Below, piece by piece: positions 1 through 10,467 of a stretch of DNA of 64,000 nucleotides. The notes below the pieces were generated by a model. The model searched no databases. It had not been told where the DNA came from and saw only the letters and a list, made by a program, of their open reading frames with translations. Origin of the DNA: Mimachlamys varia. Its lineage: Eukaryota; Mollusca; Bivalvia; Pectinida; Pectinidae. Positions within the stretch are counted from its first letter, which is position 1; the number at the start of each line of letters is the position of its first letter. The DNA is taken from positions 5,466,001-5,530,000 of the forward strand of contig OX392534.1 in the NCBI GenBank assembly GCA_947623455.1, given 5' to 3'. The position numbers and the translations under genes are program-made.

Positions 1-662
1 GTGTTCACGATCTACAATTCAACGAATTCATCAGATTTATTATAGATTCAGAAGAAAAGCAATATGCAGAAGATACACATTTCCGGTTCGCCTTTGACTT
101 TTGTGACCCCTGTCAATACAAGTACGACTTCATAGGCAAGTTAGAAACAATTAATGAAGACACTAAGTATTTACTGAGAAAAATGAACCGGACAGCGGTA
201 ATAAAAGCTTTAGAAAAGGATCCGAGAGAGCAGTATATCAATTTTACCATAAAGGAACGCACCGATATGTTATTTAAAATCAATGGAACTCGTTGGATTT
301 GTAAGGAATCGTTTTATCAATTGCAGAAAAAAATGTGGAAAGGCTTTCAAATGAATGGAATAATCAGCAAAGAGTCAAAGTACCCCGTTACTGAGGAGAA
401 AAGTAACATGATTTCTCCGACGAACTTCTCAGATATGGTGTTCAACGCCATCCGTGACGCGAAAGACGGGAATGTTTCTAGAAAAAACAAAGCGGAAGCT
501 ATGTTGGAAGCGTATTCAACTGTTGATGTAGAGGATATGGACAAGTTAAGTAAACTTCTCCGACCAGATTGTGATGTGTTCGGTTATGACTGCAGACCTC
601 GAAAACTGTTTAAGGACAGGAAACGTATCAAACCGTGGTACTTTGACGTCACAACAGCATGA
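1..662 (+). CDS. Carbohydrate sulfotransferase (Sulfotransfer_2 family), C-terminal part, cut by window edge
   Basis: The frame is open from base 3 to the TGA at 660-662, about 219 codons. There is no start, so the N-terminus lies left of the window; the ATG at 183 is internal. Visible residues 34-37 read CDPC and 41-48 read YDFIGKLE. This cysteine pair plus the Y-D-x-x-G-K-x-E-T block is the C-terminal signature of the chondroitin/dermatan/HNK-1 sulfotransferase family (CHST8-15), Golgi type II membrane enzymes that move sulfate from PAPS to a sugar hydroxyl. A typical ending follows: an acidic helix, then L-x-x-L-L-R-P-D and FGYD at 193-196, then a basic tail. The PAPS-binding loops would be in the missing part. 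No intron is needed in the visible stretch. The family call is solid; which member it is cannot be told. Confidence 0.85.
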   Translation, partial: VHDLQFNEFIRFIIDSEEKQYAEDTHFRFAFDFCDPCQYKYDFIGKLETINEDTKYLLRKMNRTAVIKALEKDPREQYINFTIKERTDMLFKINGTRWICKESFYQLQKKMWKGFQMNGIISKESKYPVTEEKSNMISPTNFSDMVFNAIRDAKDGNVSRKNKAEAMLEAYSTVDVEDMDKLSKLLRPDCDVFGYDCRPRKLFKDRKRIKPWYFDVTTA

Positions 663-791
663 TCTGCCATGCCTTTGCTTATAGTTGTTCGACATGAATC
701 AGGAGGGTGTATATTAGAACTAATATTAACCTCCCTTGGCTCTGTCCCGACCGCTACGTCAACATAGACATGCCCTGACATTCCCACCTAC

Positions 792-938
792 CTCATCAAA
801 CGTTTCAAACGTAAAATACGCTTTCAATATTCTGGCTGCTTTCTCGTTGTATCTCAAAGTTTTGTTATAATTTACTTTCTGGCGTTTCTGTGCCAATTCA
901 TCTTCTATGATGTGGCCGAAGCGTTTATCAGCAGCCAT
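792..938 (-). CDS. Candidate first coding exon of an unidentified gene
   Basis: Reading the minus strand from ATG at 938-936, 49 codons run to GATGAG followed by GTAGGT, a good 5' splice site (exon end at 792). The peptide begins MAADKRFGHIIEDEL and is charged and helical. Its start loosely recalls the N-terminal SAM-like domain of KCTD1-like/Crypton tyrosine-recombinase proteins, but this is only an impression. Any further exons would lie inside or left of the sulfotransferase gene, so the model cannot be completed here. Support is an ORF, a start and a donor only. Confidence 0.3.
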
Positions 939-980
939 GATTGTTATTGAATGGAGAGTTCTTTCAGGAACGATAACCCG

Positions 981-1040
981 TTACTGACGTGATACGGAAT
1001 TTACTGACGTGATACGGAATTTAATGACGTGATAGGATTC
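981..1040. repeat. Three tandem 20-bp units containing TGACGTGAT
   Basis: Two perfect copies (981-1000, 1001-1020) of a 20-bp unit containing ACTGACGTGATACGG are followed by a diverged third copy (1021-1040). TGACGT is a CRE half-site core, so this could be a regulatory cluster upstream of the minus-strand candidate exon at 792-938, or simply a small tandem repeat. Confidence 0.5.
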
Positions 1041-1126
1041 TTAGTAACCCGATAGGATATCGTTCAGGACGTCATATGACGTCGTTTTAACCAACGGGAT
1101 AGTGCTGTCAGCGGGATAATATATAT

Positions 1127-1551
1127 ATACAGTGTTCATGTATCATGAGGGTGTGTATATATAAAGTGTTCATGTATCCGGAGGGTATATATATAATGTT
1201 CATGTATCAGGTGGGTGTGAATGTATAATGTTTATGTATCAGAAGAGTGTGTATATATACAGTGTTCATGTATCAGAAGGGTGTGTATATATATACAGTG
1301 TTCATGTATCAGGAGGGTGTATATATATAAAGTATCCATGTATCAGAAAAGTGTATATATATACAGTGTTCATATATCAGAAGGGTGTATGTATATAAAA
1401 TGTTCATGTATAAGGAGGGTGTATATATATATATATAGTGTTCATGTATCAGGAGGGTATATATATATAAACAGTGTTCATATATCAGAAGGGTGTATAT
1501 ATATTAAAATGTTCATGTATAAGGAGGGTGTATATATATATATTTACAGTC
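1127..1551. repeat. TA-rich minisatellite, unit about 30-34 bp
   Basis: About 13 tandem copies of a unit made of GTGTTCATGTATCAG, then (A/G)AGGGTGT and a variable (TA)n tail. Length changes sit in the TA run. Isolated single units recur at 2209-2241 and around 2683-2726, directly to the right of the two long hairpins. Confidence 0.9.
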
Positions 1552-1589
1552 TGTTTGGAATTGATAGTATATTGCCTATACATTTCTAC

Positions 1590-1622
1590 GAATGCCTACT
1601 GAACTTTATTTTCCGATAAAAT
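1590..1622. repeat. Diverged fragment of the hairpin-1 arm
   Basis: The stretch containing CCTACTGAACTTTAT then TTTCCGATAAAA closely matches the right arm of the hairpin at 2152-2180. It is probably a degraded relative of the same foldback family. Confidence 0.4.
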
Positions 1623-2048
1623 CAGTGGATCACGCGCCTATTGGCGCAGCGCGCAGTAATACACTCCGTTACGATTTTGAACACGAGGCCGCGTCACTAC
1701 TTTACAGACTCGATCGATATCCTGCCGCGTAGTATGTGTTAATTTATTCAAGAAATAAATAAGAAGCATTTTAATATTTTTTTTTAATACAATAACAGTA
1801 ACAAAGACAGTATGGTTTGTTTATATATGAACTTATGTGAAAAAATAACAATAGAAAGATGTTATCTTTTGGAACTTTTTTGTTTACTTGTTGACTGAAA
1901 TTTCGCGGGAGTTCGTCACCTCATAAGGCGGCTGTTTCAACAGTCTACCGAATCCAAACGATACTGTTTGATTTCATCGCAGTAAGTATCATAATATCTG
2001 ATTAAAGAAATAATTACACGTGGGAATATAAGGTCTGGACAGTAAATA

Positions 2049-2207
2049 TAAGGATTAAAGTATCTTTCTGGTGGTTTTATCAAAGGATAAAGTTCAGTAG
2101 GATATCGATAGTTGGAATGGAACGCGAAGCGTTCCATGAAACAACTATCGATATCCTACTGAACTTTATCCTTTGATAAAACCACCAGAAAGAAACTTTA
2201 ATCCTTA
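2049..2207. repeat. Long near-perfect palindrome (hairpin 1)
   Basis: Arms of about 66 bp (2049-2114 and 2142-2207) pair with a single mismatch. The 27-nt centre holds a second perfect stem, TGGAACGC/GCGTTCCA (2117-2136), closed by a GAA loop. It therefore contains GCGAAGC, known from structural work as an exceptionally stable DNA mini-hairpin. It could fold as a cruciform, be a foldback MITE, or give a long hairpin RNA. Confidence 0.85.
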
Positions 2208-2208
2208 A

Positions 2209-2241
2209 ATAGTGTTCATGTATCAGGAGGGTATATATATA
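2209..2241. repeat. Solitary unit of the 1127-1551 minisatellite
   Basis: One unit, AGTGTTCATGTATCAGGAGG plus a TA run, abuts the right end of hairpin 1. Confidence 0.75.
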
Positions 2242-2283
2242 TATAATTTAATTTTGCCTATTCCCGCAAAGTTAAACTTTTTT

Positions 2284-2302
2284 TCAGGTTATATCGTATA
2301 AC
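2284..2302. repeat. Small stem-loop
   Basis: AGGTTATA/TATAACCT form an 8-bp perfect stem around a TCG loop. It lies between hairpins 1 and 2. Function unknown. Confidence 0.5.
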
Positions 2303-2518
2303 CTCAAAAATCAGACAACGCAAAACCTGATGACGTCATACTACGCCATTTTTGGCGAGGTATTTTGTAATCAATCTTCTGATTGGTTGGAGTTGTTTTG
2401 CGGTGAAATTTATGCATGTTTTTGTACTTTGCAAAACCGGTCAATTTTTGTTATTAAAAACACGCAATCATTGTATAAGACTTATGTCTTATATATGTAT
2501 CGTTAGAAATGAAATTAT

Positions 2519-2670
2519 AAGGAATGGCCACAATTTTTTGAGGGTTATATGGTATTTGCCGAAAAAACTGTGTGCACTTTTTTGCATAAACCGCTTCGTG
2601 GATTTATACAAAGTGCACAGTTTTTTTCGGTATATACCGTATAACCCTTAAAAAATTGTGGTCATTCCTT
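2519..2670. repeat. Long imperfect palindrome (hairpin 2)
   Basis: Arms 2519-2590 and 2603-2670 pair over about 68 bp with scattered mismatches and short indels. The apex, read on the minus strand, is again a GAA triloop closed by C-G, with a mostly paired CCAC/GCGG stem. Its design matches hairpin 1, although the arm sequence is unrelated. A diverged minisatellite unit follows immediately. Confidence 0.8.
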
Positions 2671-2682
2671 AAATACCTTGAT

Positions 2683-2726
2683 CATGATTCAGAAGAGTAT
2701 ATACATATAGTGTTCATGTATCAGAT
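2683..2726. repeat. Diverged minisatellite units
   Basis: TGATTCAGAAGAGTATATAC and AGTGTTCATGTATCAG are recognisable units of the 1127-1551 array. Confidence 0.6.
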
Positions 2727-2757
2727 GACCATAAAACAATAACTAAACCTATAATGT

Positions 2758-2763
2758 TTTATT
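2758..2763 (-). promoter_or_regulatory. Poly(A) signal for the exon at 2782-2927
   Basis: AATAAA on the minus strand, about 19 nt after the stop codon of the candidate terminal exon. Confidence 0.35.
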
Positions 2764-2781
2764 GATTTCTAACTTAAATAA

Positions 2782-2927
2782 TTATACAATCATCCATATT
2801 TTCTCTGAGCCGAAGATCATTGGCGTGCTTTCTTTCGTAGAAGTTAACAACACATCCACCTTTCCCGGTTCATGGCATTGAAACCAGGAAATTCCAACAT
2901 TCTTATAGAAAAATGATACCATGCTCC
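2782..2927 (-). CDS. Candidate terminal exon of an unidentified gene
   Basis: On the minus strand, after an acceptor (ACACAG at 2933-2928), about 48 codons run to TAA at 2784-2782, with AATAAA shortly after. The peptide is rich in aromatic and hydrophobic residues and ends STPMIFGSEKIWMIV. It looks protein-like rather than repeat-derived, but I do not recognise the family. The 53-bp minisatellite lies directly upstream in gene sense, so earlier exons would have to lie beyond it. It could also be a gene relic. Confidence 0.35.
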
Positions 2928-2994
2928 CTGTGTGTTCTACATGTTGTCCTGTCTCGGTTTTGGGTTGATGGGTGGTTCCAAAAGCCGTTGAAAA

Positions 2995-4417
2995 CCCCTA
3001 TTGTTGTGGGCGTGTCTCTAGCTTGGTGTACTGTACCGATGTGTTGGTTTGTACTGTTATGGGCGTGTCTCTAGCTTGGTGTACTGTACCGATGTGGTGG
3101 TTTGCGCTGTTGTGGGCGTGTCTGGCTTGGTGTACGGTACCGATGTGTTGGTTTGCGCTGTTGTGGTCGTGTCTCTAGCTTGGTGTACTCTACCGATGTT
3201 TTGGTTTGTACTGTTGTGGGCGTGTTTTAGCTTGGTGTACTGTACCAATGTGTTATGGTTTGCGCTGTTGTGGGCGTGTCTGGCTTGGTGTATGGTACCG
3301 ATGTGTTGGTTTGCACTATTGTGGTCGTGTCTCTAGCTTGGTGTACTGTACTGATGTGTTGGTTTGTTCTGTTGTGGTCGTGTCTCTAGCTTGGTGTACT
3401 GTACCGATGTGTTATGGTTTGCGCTGTTGTGGTCGTGTCTCTAGCTTGTTGTACTGTACCGATGTGTTGGTTTGCGCTGTTGTGGTCGTGTCTCTAGCTT
3501 GGTGTACTCTACCGATGTGTTGGTTTGCGCTGTTGTGGGCGTGTCTCTAGATTGCTGTACTCTACCGATGTTTTGGCTTGTACTGTTGTGGGCGTGTCTC
3601 TAGCTTGGTGTACTCTACCGATGTTTTGGTTTGTACTGTTGTGGGCGTGTCTCTAGCTTGGTGTACTCTACCGATGTTTTGGTTTGTACTGTTGTGGGCG
3701 TGTTTTAGCTTGGTGTACTGTACCGATGTGTTATGGTTTGCGCTGTTGTGGGCGTGTCTGGCTTGGTGTATGGTACCGATGTGTTGGTTTGCACTATTGT
3801 GGTCGTGTCTCTAGCTTGGTGTACTGTACTGATGTGTTGGTTTGTTCTGTTGTGGTCGTGTCTCTAGCTTGGTGTACTGTACCGATGTGTTATGGTTTGC
3901 GCTGTTGTGGTCGTGTCTCTAGCTTGTTGTACTGTACCGATGTGTTGGTTTGCGCTGTTGTGGTCGTGTCTCTAGCTTGGTGTACTCTACCGATGTGTTG
4001 GTTTGCGCTGTTGTGGGCGTGTCTCTAGATTGCTGTACTCTACCGATGTTTTGGCTTGTACTGTTGTGGGCGTGTCTCTAGCTTGGTGTACTCTACCGAT
4101 GTTTTGGTTTGTACTGTTGTGGGCGTGTCTCTAGCTTGGTGTACTCTACCGATGTTTTGGTTTGTACTGTTGTGGGCGTGTCTCTAGCTTGGTTTACAGT
4201 ACCGATGTGTTGGTTTGCGCTGTTGTCCACGTGTTTTAGCTTGGTGTACTATACCGATGTGTTATGGTTTGCGCTGTTGTGGGCGTTTCTGGCTTGGTGT
4301 ATGGTACCGATGTGTTGGTTTGCACTATTGTGGTCGTGTCTCTAGCTTGGTGTACTGTACTGATGTGTTGGTTTGTTGTGGTCGTGTCTCTAGCTTGGTG
4401 TACGGTACCGATGTATT
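2995..4417 (+). repeat. 53-bp minisatellite, forward block
   Basis: About 27 tandem copies of a 53-bp unit containing TCTCTAGCTTGGTGTACTG, then CCGATGTGTTGG and TGTTGTGGGCGTG. A roughly 478-bp multi-unit block is repeated almost unchanged (from about 3206 and 3684), so recent growth was by block duplication. The many short cysteine- and valine-rich ORFs here are repeat artefacts, since 53 is not a multiple of 3. Confidence 0.95.
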
Positions 4418-4431
4418 GTACGGTACGGTAC

Positions 4432-5481
4432 ACGACCACAACAGTGCAAACCAACACATCGGTACCGTACACCAAGCTAGATACACGACCACAACAGCGC
4501 AAACCAACACATCGGTAGAGTACACCAAGCTAGAGACACGACCACAACAGAACCAACACATCGGTACCGTACACCAAGCTAGAGACACGCCCACAACAGT
4601 ACAAACCAACACATCGGTACAGAACACCAAGCTAGAGAAACGACCACAACAGTACAAACCAACACATCGGTACAGTACACCAAGCTAGAGACACGACCAC
4701 AACAGTGCAAACCAACACATCGGTACCGTACACCAAGCTAGATACACGACCACAACAGTGCAAACCAACACATCGGTACCGTACACCAAGCTAGATACAC
4801 GACCACAACAGCGCAAACCAACACATCGGTACAGTACACCAAGCTAGAGACACGACCACAACAGAACCAACACATCGGTACAGTACACCAAGCTAGAGAC
4901 ACGCCCACAACAACGCAAACCAACATATCGGTAGAGTACACCAAGCTAGAGACACGACCACAACAGCGCAAACCAACACATCGGTACCGTACACCAAACT
5001 AGAGACACGACCACAACAGAACCAACACATCGGTAGAGTACACCAAGCTAGAGACACGACCACAACAGCGCAAACCATAACACATCGGTACAGTACACCA
5101 AGCTAGAGACACGACCACAACAGAACAAACCAACACATCAGTACAGTACACTAAGCTAGAGACACGACCACAACAGTGCAAACCAACACATCGGTACCGT
5201 ACACCAAGCTAGAGACACGACCACAACAGCGCAAACCAACACATCGGTACAGTACACCAAGCTAGAGACACGACCACAACAGAACCAACACATCGGTACA
5301 GTACACCAAGCTAGAGACACGCCCACAACAGCGCAAACCAACACATCGGTAGAGTACACTAAGCTAGAGACACGACCACAACAGCGCAAACCAACACATC
5401 GGTACCGTACACCAAGCTAGAGACACGACCACAACAGAACCAACACATCGGTAGAGTACACCAAGCTAGAGACACGACCAC
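4432..5481 (-). repeat. 53-bp minisatellite, inverted block
   Basis: About 20 copies of the same unit on the opposite strand. The switch is at 4418-4431, where short GTAC/GGTAC palindromic steps sit. Forward and inverted blocks can pair over about 1 kb, making this the largest inverted repeat in the window. Confidence 0.95.
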
Positions 5482-5512
5482 ATCTCCTTAGACGGAAGAT
5501 GGACTGAGACAT

Positions 5513-5710
5513 CCACACCAGAACAACAAGAAGATTGCATTTGCTACAACTGAGAACCTGGCCGAACTTGCAGCTTCTGACGTATTCTTCAGTGACGAGA
5601 CCTTCTACACCTGTCCTATTATATACTCACTACTTCCCGGAAAGAGCCAGGCCATCTACAACAATTTCTTCACACTACTGCAGGAGCACATGACAACCTT
5701 CCAGATTTGA
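5513..5710 (+). pseudogene. MULE-type transposase fragment
   Basis: The frame is open to TGA at 5708-5710. It contains a KKIAFATTENLAEL segment, an S-D-E-T-F-Y-T-C-P segment, and Y-S-L-L-P-G-K-S-Q-A-I-Y-N. This order (FAT..NL, then D-x-T-F...P, then P..YALLP.K....Y..F) is the MULE transposase core, where the D of D-x-T-F is the first catalytic aspartate. The usual loop between the P and the LLP.K segment is missing, and nothing before or after completes the enzyme, so this is a relic. The 53-bp minisatellite abuts its 5' side. Confidence 0.6.
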
Positions 5711-5843
5711 TTGGCGTTTGATAGTGAAAGGCGTTTGATAGTGTTTGATATTATGGTTTACTGAAAAAGCTTGATGGATAAAGCTGTAAAGGCAAGGCTT
5801 ATGATTGGGTAAATGGGGCTACATGTAAACTTTTTTTGTATAA

Positions 5844-6114
5844 GAAACGTATTCATATAAAAGATATATAAAGGCTGGTGTTCAACAAGGTTCTGAACTA
5901 GGACCATTCCCTTTCTTGATACATATTAATGTACATTGGTGTCTGTATTAACGATACTTCCCCTGCATATTCCGCGGATAGCAGAACTGAAATTGAACAC
6001 AATATAACTCATATTTTAGCCATAACACACCGGTCAAAGTCTTTTAACCCTAATGAAACTGATGCAGTTGTTTTTAGCTGGCCACCATCATCAGAAGGTT
6101 GGCTAATCAAATGA
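5844..6114 (+). pseudogene. Non-LTR retrotransposon (LINE) reverse transcriptase remnant
   Basis: The frame from 5844 encodes K-A-G-V-Q-Q-G-S-E-L-G-P, the RT motif normally written GVPQGSxLGP. A second frame (5929-6114) continues with a D-T-S-x-x-Y segment of the FADDT motif, then TEIEHNI and F-N-P-N-E-T, the usual continuation in Jockey/CR1/RTE-type enzymes. A frame break lies between the two parts, and the catalytic Y/F-A-D-D reads as I-N-D. Dead copy. Confidence 0.7.
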
Positions 6115-6895
6115 TCCTGCGACCGTCATGCGTCGTACGTCGTCTGTCCGTCGTCCGTTCTTAAACAATTCTTGTTATCGCTATTTCTAGAGAAGTACTG
6201 GATGGGTCATTCTCAAATCTCATTTGTAGGTTCCCCTTAATGCCTAGTTTTGCATAGTTATTTTCGGACAAATCTGATAATCAATATTGCCGCCAGGCGG
6301 CCAACTTGGATTTGTGAGTATTATTTTGTTTTCGCTATTTCTTGAGAAGAACTGAATGGATCATTCTCAAATTTCAGTTGAAGGTTCCCCTTCCTGCTTT
6401 GGTTTGCATAGTCCATTTTCGGACAAATCCCATAAACAATATGGCCGACAGGTGGCCATCTTTGATTTGTGAGTAAGAGTTTTTTATCACTATTTCTGGA
6501 GAAGTACAGGATTGATCATTCTCAAATTCCGTTTGTTAGTTCCCTTTGGTACCTAGTTACATGTATGCATAGTTAATTTTCGGACAAATTCGATAATTTA
6601 AATGTAATATGGCCGACAGGCGGCCAACTTGGATGTGTTGGTAATAGTTTGTTATCGCTATTGCTTGAGAAATACCCGATGGGTCATTCTGAAATTTCTT
6701 ATGTTAGTTCCCCTTGGTTCCTAGTAATGTTTTATTGATTTTGGGACAAATCGAAAAAAAAATGGCTGACAGACGGCCATCGTGGATTTTGACAATGAAT
6801 TCTGTTATCGTTATACTTGTGAAGTATTGGATGGATCTTTCCCGAATCCATATGCAGGTTTTCCTTGTTAATAAAGTAAAGATGGATCTCTCTTA
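6115..6895. repeat. Degenerate tandem repeat, unit about 165 bp
   Basis: Starts with a GTCCGTCGTCCG-rich head. Then four to five diverged copies of a unit follow, containing GTTATCGCTATTTCT, GGTCATTCTCAAAT, TTCGGACAAAT and ATGGCCGACAGGCGGCCA. The head resembles that of the repeat at 62880-63828, which suggests the same broad class of element. Confidence 0.7.
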
Positions 6896-8529
6896 AAATT
6901 TTGGGTTTTGAAACTTATCGGAAAAACAAAACTCCTGAATAGACACCTTATTTCAATTGTTATTAATTTTCACAAGTTCATAGCACTAGAATGATATACA
7001 TAAATGAAAGGAAAAAATAGAATAAAGATTGAAAACATAAATGAAAAATAAAATAAGAAGGAAATATCCATCTTTCTAAGAATGAATAAAACAAATCATC
7101 GATGGTGGACGCCAAGATCCATCTGGGATCTCTTTTTTATTGTTATTGAGAACAAAATGCAAAGATAATTGATATCAATTGATATAACGGTCAGAAAATA
7201 TATACCATTGCCTTCACTCGCCAGTAGATACAGGTTTCTTTATGGAAACTGGTTGTGAAAAAAAACATACTAGTCTTCATCACAGCTATAGTACTTTGAC
7301 TGCAGATCTCTTTAGAGATCATTTCGTCATATCTCTAGATTGTAAATGTTCTTATCCAATAGAAAAGTTAATGTGTCTGACATTCTGCTACCATGCACAA
7401 GCCTTCAACCTCTTGGTCACGTGACCTACCAGGTACGTATTTTTGGGGCAATCGCAAGGTACTGGCCGTTGGTCGCTGTTTTTTTTCTCCTGGTACTCTG
7501 CTAAGTGTAATCGATTTGATTAATGCGGTACTATATTGTTCAGACGTTTGTCCAGATATGGTATTTTTAGTGATCTCTGAATGTCATATTGAATGGCTTT
7601 TGATGCACTAAACCAGCAGGATCAGGAAGCTCCATGATTGATTGGACAGAAATATGAACCAAATAAGAAAACTTTCATGTTTAAATTACACGATGACATC
7701 GTGTTGTTTCGTTATAGAGAGTTTATTGCCCGAGAAAGTTATTAATATGATATCTACATTATAAACGTAATATATTTTTCAGAAATTATGCAATGTTTGA
7801 ACATGAAGATATTCCTATACCAATGCTTGCAAAATAACGTAGGTACTGGTCCGTAAATACATAAATGTATATTAATGTTACTGTTAAAAATGGAATTATC
7901 ATATACATGTTGATGATTGCATTATTGATTCCATTATGTATTAACTTAATTGAAAAAGTCATTTTTTAAGTTGTTATAACTTGCATGTAAAATTCCTTTT
8001 AAACTATTTATATGAAATAAATTTGAACTAAACTAAACTTGGTTAAATAGATGTTCGTATTCATATTGATAATATATATAGGTTTCCTGTATAAACATCG
8101 GCTACATTGTACATGAAGTGCACGAAGCGTGACGAAAACATGCGAACTTCGTACCCGAGGATTAATACAACTAAAGTTATATTGCATCAAGGCAGATGAA
8201 TTTAAGAGAGAATTGCTTACACTTAAAACAGTAAAATAAAGGAATTACCCTATAATTTCTTAAATTAAACGTTTCTCCCTGTCCGATACGTATACGTATA
8301 CCAATGCGTTTACGGATAAGGATTCGTGCTTAATGCGAAATCTCTATTACTATAACTAATTTATCGAATGAAAACGTTTTATTATTTTTTAATATTTAAT
8401 GATTATTTCCTATTACCCAGTGCTTTATTGAATGAAATTAATTTAATTATTGACTTAAATAGCGTATATACATTAACGTTGACATTCCTTTCCAGTTACC
8501 AGAGTTGATGTTCGGGGAATGAGCCATGT
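6896..8529. other. AT-rich spacer, no gene seen
   Basis: Short ORFs only (up to about 70 codons), with no recognisable motif, splice pattern or RNA gene. Confidence 0.5.
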
Positions 8530-8720
8530 ACAGGGCTAGGCACGGACCTATGTGATTATGAATTGATTTTCAGATAATTATTTTACCTCTCTCAAATGTG
8601 ACGCCTCCCACTACTATATATGTCGCAGATATTTAGTGGTGGGAGGGGTTACATTCGAGAGAGGTTAAATGATTATCTGACAATCATTTGATAGTGAGCT
8701 AGGTCCGTGCCTAGCCCCTG
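8530..8720. mobile_element. Foldback element, 86-bp arms
   Basis: 8530-8615 and 8635-8720 are inverted copies with mismatches, around a 19-nt AT-rich loop. The core stem carries TTACCTCTCTC opposite GAGAGAGGTTA and CCTCCCACTACT opposite AGTGGTGGGAGG. The outer part of each arm is the GGCTAGGCACGGACCTA segment. The right arm's outer part is the first unit of the 43-bp minisatellite that follows. Confidence 0.8.
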
Positions 8721-9509
8721 TGACAATCATTTGATAGTGAGCTAGGTCCATGCCTAGCCCCTGTGACAATCATTTGATAGTGAGCTAGGTCCGTGCCTAG
8801 CCCCTGTGACAATCATTTGATAGTGAGCTAGGTCCATGCCTAGCCCCTGTGACAATCATTTGATAGTGAGCTAGGTCCATGCCTAGCCCCTGTGACAATC
8901 ATTTGATAGTGAGCTAGGTCCATGCCTAGCCCCTGTGACAATCATTTGATAGTGAGCTAGGTCCGTGCCTAGCCCCTGTGACAATCATTTGATAGTGAGC
9001 TAGGTCCGTGCCTAGCCCCTGTGACAATCATTTGATAGTGAGCTAAGTACATGCCTAGCCCCTGTGACAATCATTTGATAGTGAGCTACAATGTAGGTCC
9101 GTGCCTAGCCCCTGTGAAAATCATTTGATAGTGAGCTAGGTCCGTGCCTAGCCCCTGTGACAATCATTTGATAGTGAGCTAGGTCCGTGCCTAGCCCCTG
9201 TGACAATCATTTGATAGTGAGCTAGGTCCATGCCTAGCCCCTGTGACAATCATTTGATAGTGAGCTAAGTACATGCCTAGCCCCTGTGACAATCATTTGA
9301 TAGTGAGCTACAATGTAGGTCCGTGCCTAGCCCCTGTGAAAATCATTTGATAGTGAGCTAGGTCCGTGCCTAGCCCCTGTGACAATCATTTGATAGTGAG
9401 CTAGGTCCGTGCCTAGCCCTAGTGAAAATCATTTGATAGTAAGCTAGGTCCGTGCCTAGCCCCTGTGACAATCATTTGATAGTGAGCTAGGTCCATGCCT
9501 AGCCCCTGT
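8679..9509 (+). repeat. 43-bp minisatellite, 19 copies
   Basis: Nineteen units of GACAATCATTTGATAGTGAG plus CTAGGTCC(G/A)TGCCTAGCCCCTGT. Two copies carry a 7-bp insertion (TACAATGTAGG); 831 bp minus 14 equals 19 x 43. The insertion copies sit in a duplicated multi-unit block. The unit is the outer segment of the right arm of the foldback at 8530-8720. Confidence 0.95.
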
Positions 9510-10467
9510 TATCAACTGTAGGCAGCCGCGGTCACCCATCCAACCACTAGTACTGATCCCGATCACAGGTCATACCGAATGACTGGAAAAGCTAGCTTAC
9601 TATTTAGACAGTATTTCCCCCTCATATACCTACATGTAGCTGGACATTTCAGAGTCTTGTATCCGCATTGTAACCAAGACATTTATCGGGAGACATATTT
9701 CTGGCCATAGTTTCTGACAGAGACGTGTTTTTGATAACGGCATTACGATGCTTATATAACTGTGCACCATCATAATAAGAAAGGAAGATCAAGAGCATTC
9801 ATATCTTTGTGAACCAAGTACAGTACACTTGTACAGAAAGAAGTAAAAGGAGGTAAGCTTTCGATATGTACAGTTACTTTCACACGTACAAGATATAAAA
9901 AACGTATTATGAGACAGACGACGAGCTTCATGTCATTCGGCCTCGGCTGTGTGGGTATATATATACATGTGAAAGATATTTTATTTTTTATAAATTTGTT
10001 TTTCTTCCTATGTGCCACATATGGTACACAAAGATATGAATTTAACATTTTTGTGTATCGTAGTACACTTTTATGTGTTACACAAACAAATGAAAAATCA
10101 AATATTTGTGTACCATATGGTACATTTTCACATGGTACACATAGATGTAGAAAATTGTATCTTTGTTTCCGGTTCTTGTCGGCCTTTGTAAGTTACCGAT
10201 TTCAGCAGCCACCATACCATTCCGTGTGTCTATTTAGATTTAGTGTTCTAAGAAAGATAACTCGTATATATATTCTAATGACAAGTGGTGATTCTTTTGA
10301 CACAAAAACATGTTCTATGATATTGTTGATCGTCAAAGTTATTATAAAAAAAAAAAGAAAAATTCAATATACATATCGATTTTTCATTATGTCATCTCGG
10401 ACGAATTCATGTTATTTTATGAATTAATCAAATTTTATTTAATTAGTAATGCAAAGTATATTTGAAC
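9510..10467. other. Spacer with short inverted repeats, no gene seen
   Basis: Three related copies of a TTCATATCTTTGTG(T)ACCA-type segment (near 9798, 10016 in inverse, and 10100) and a GTACCATATGGTAC palindrome. A 172-codon ORF at 9909-10427 has no domain-like composition and I do not regard it as a gene. Confidence 0.45.

Noticed and set aside
1221..1619. 132-codon ORF
   Set aside because: Translation of the TA-rich minisatellite.
3206..4688. Cysteine/valine-rich ORFs that could suggest small secreted peptides
   Set aside because: 53-bp unit translated in rotating frames; no consistent product.
8679..9509. CRISPR-like regular repeats
   Set aside because: Units are contiguous with no spacers, the genome is eukaryotic, and there are no cas genes.
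9909..10427. 172-codon ORF
   Set aside because: AT-rich, hydrophobic by composition, over inverted repeats; no motif or splice support.
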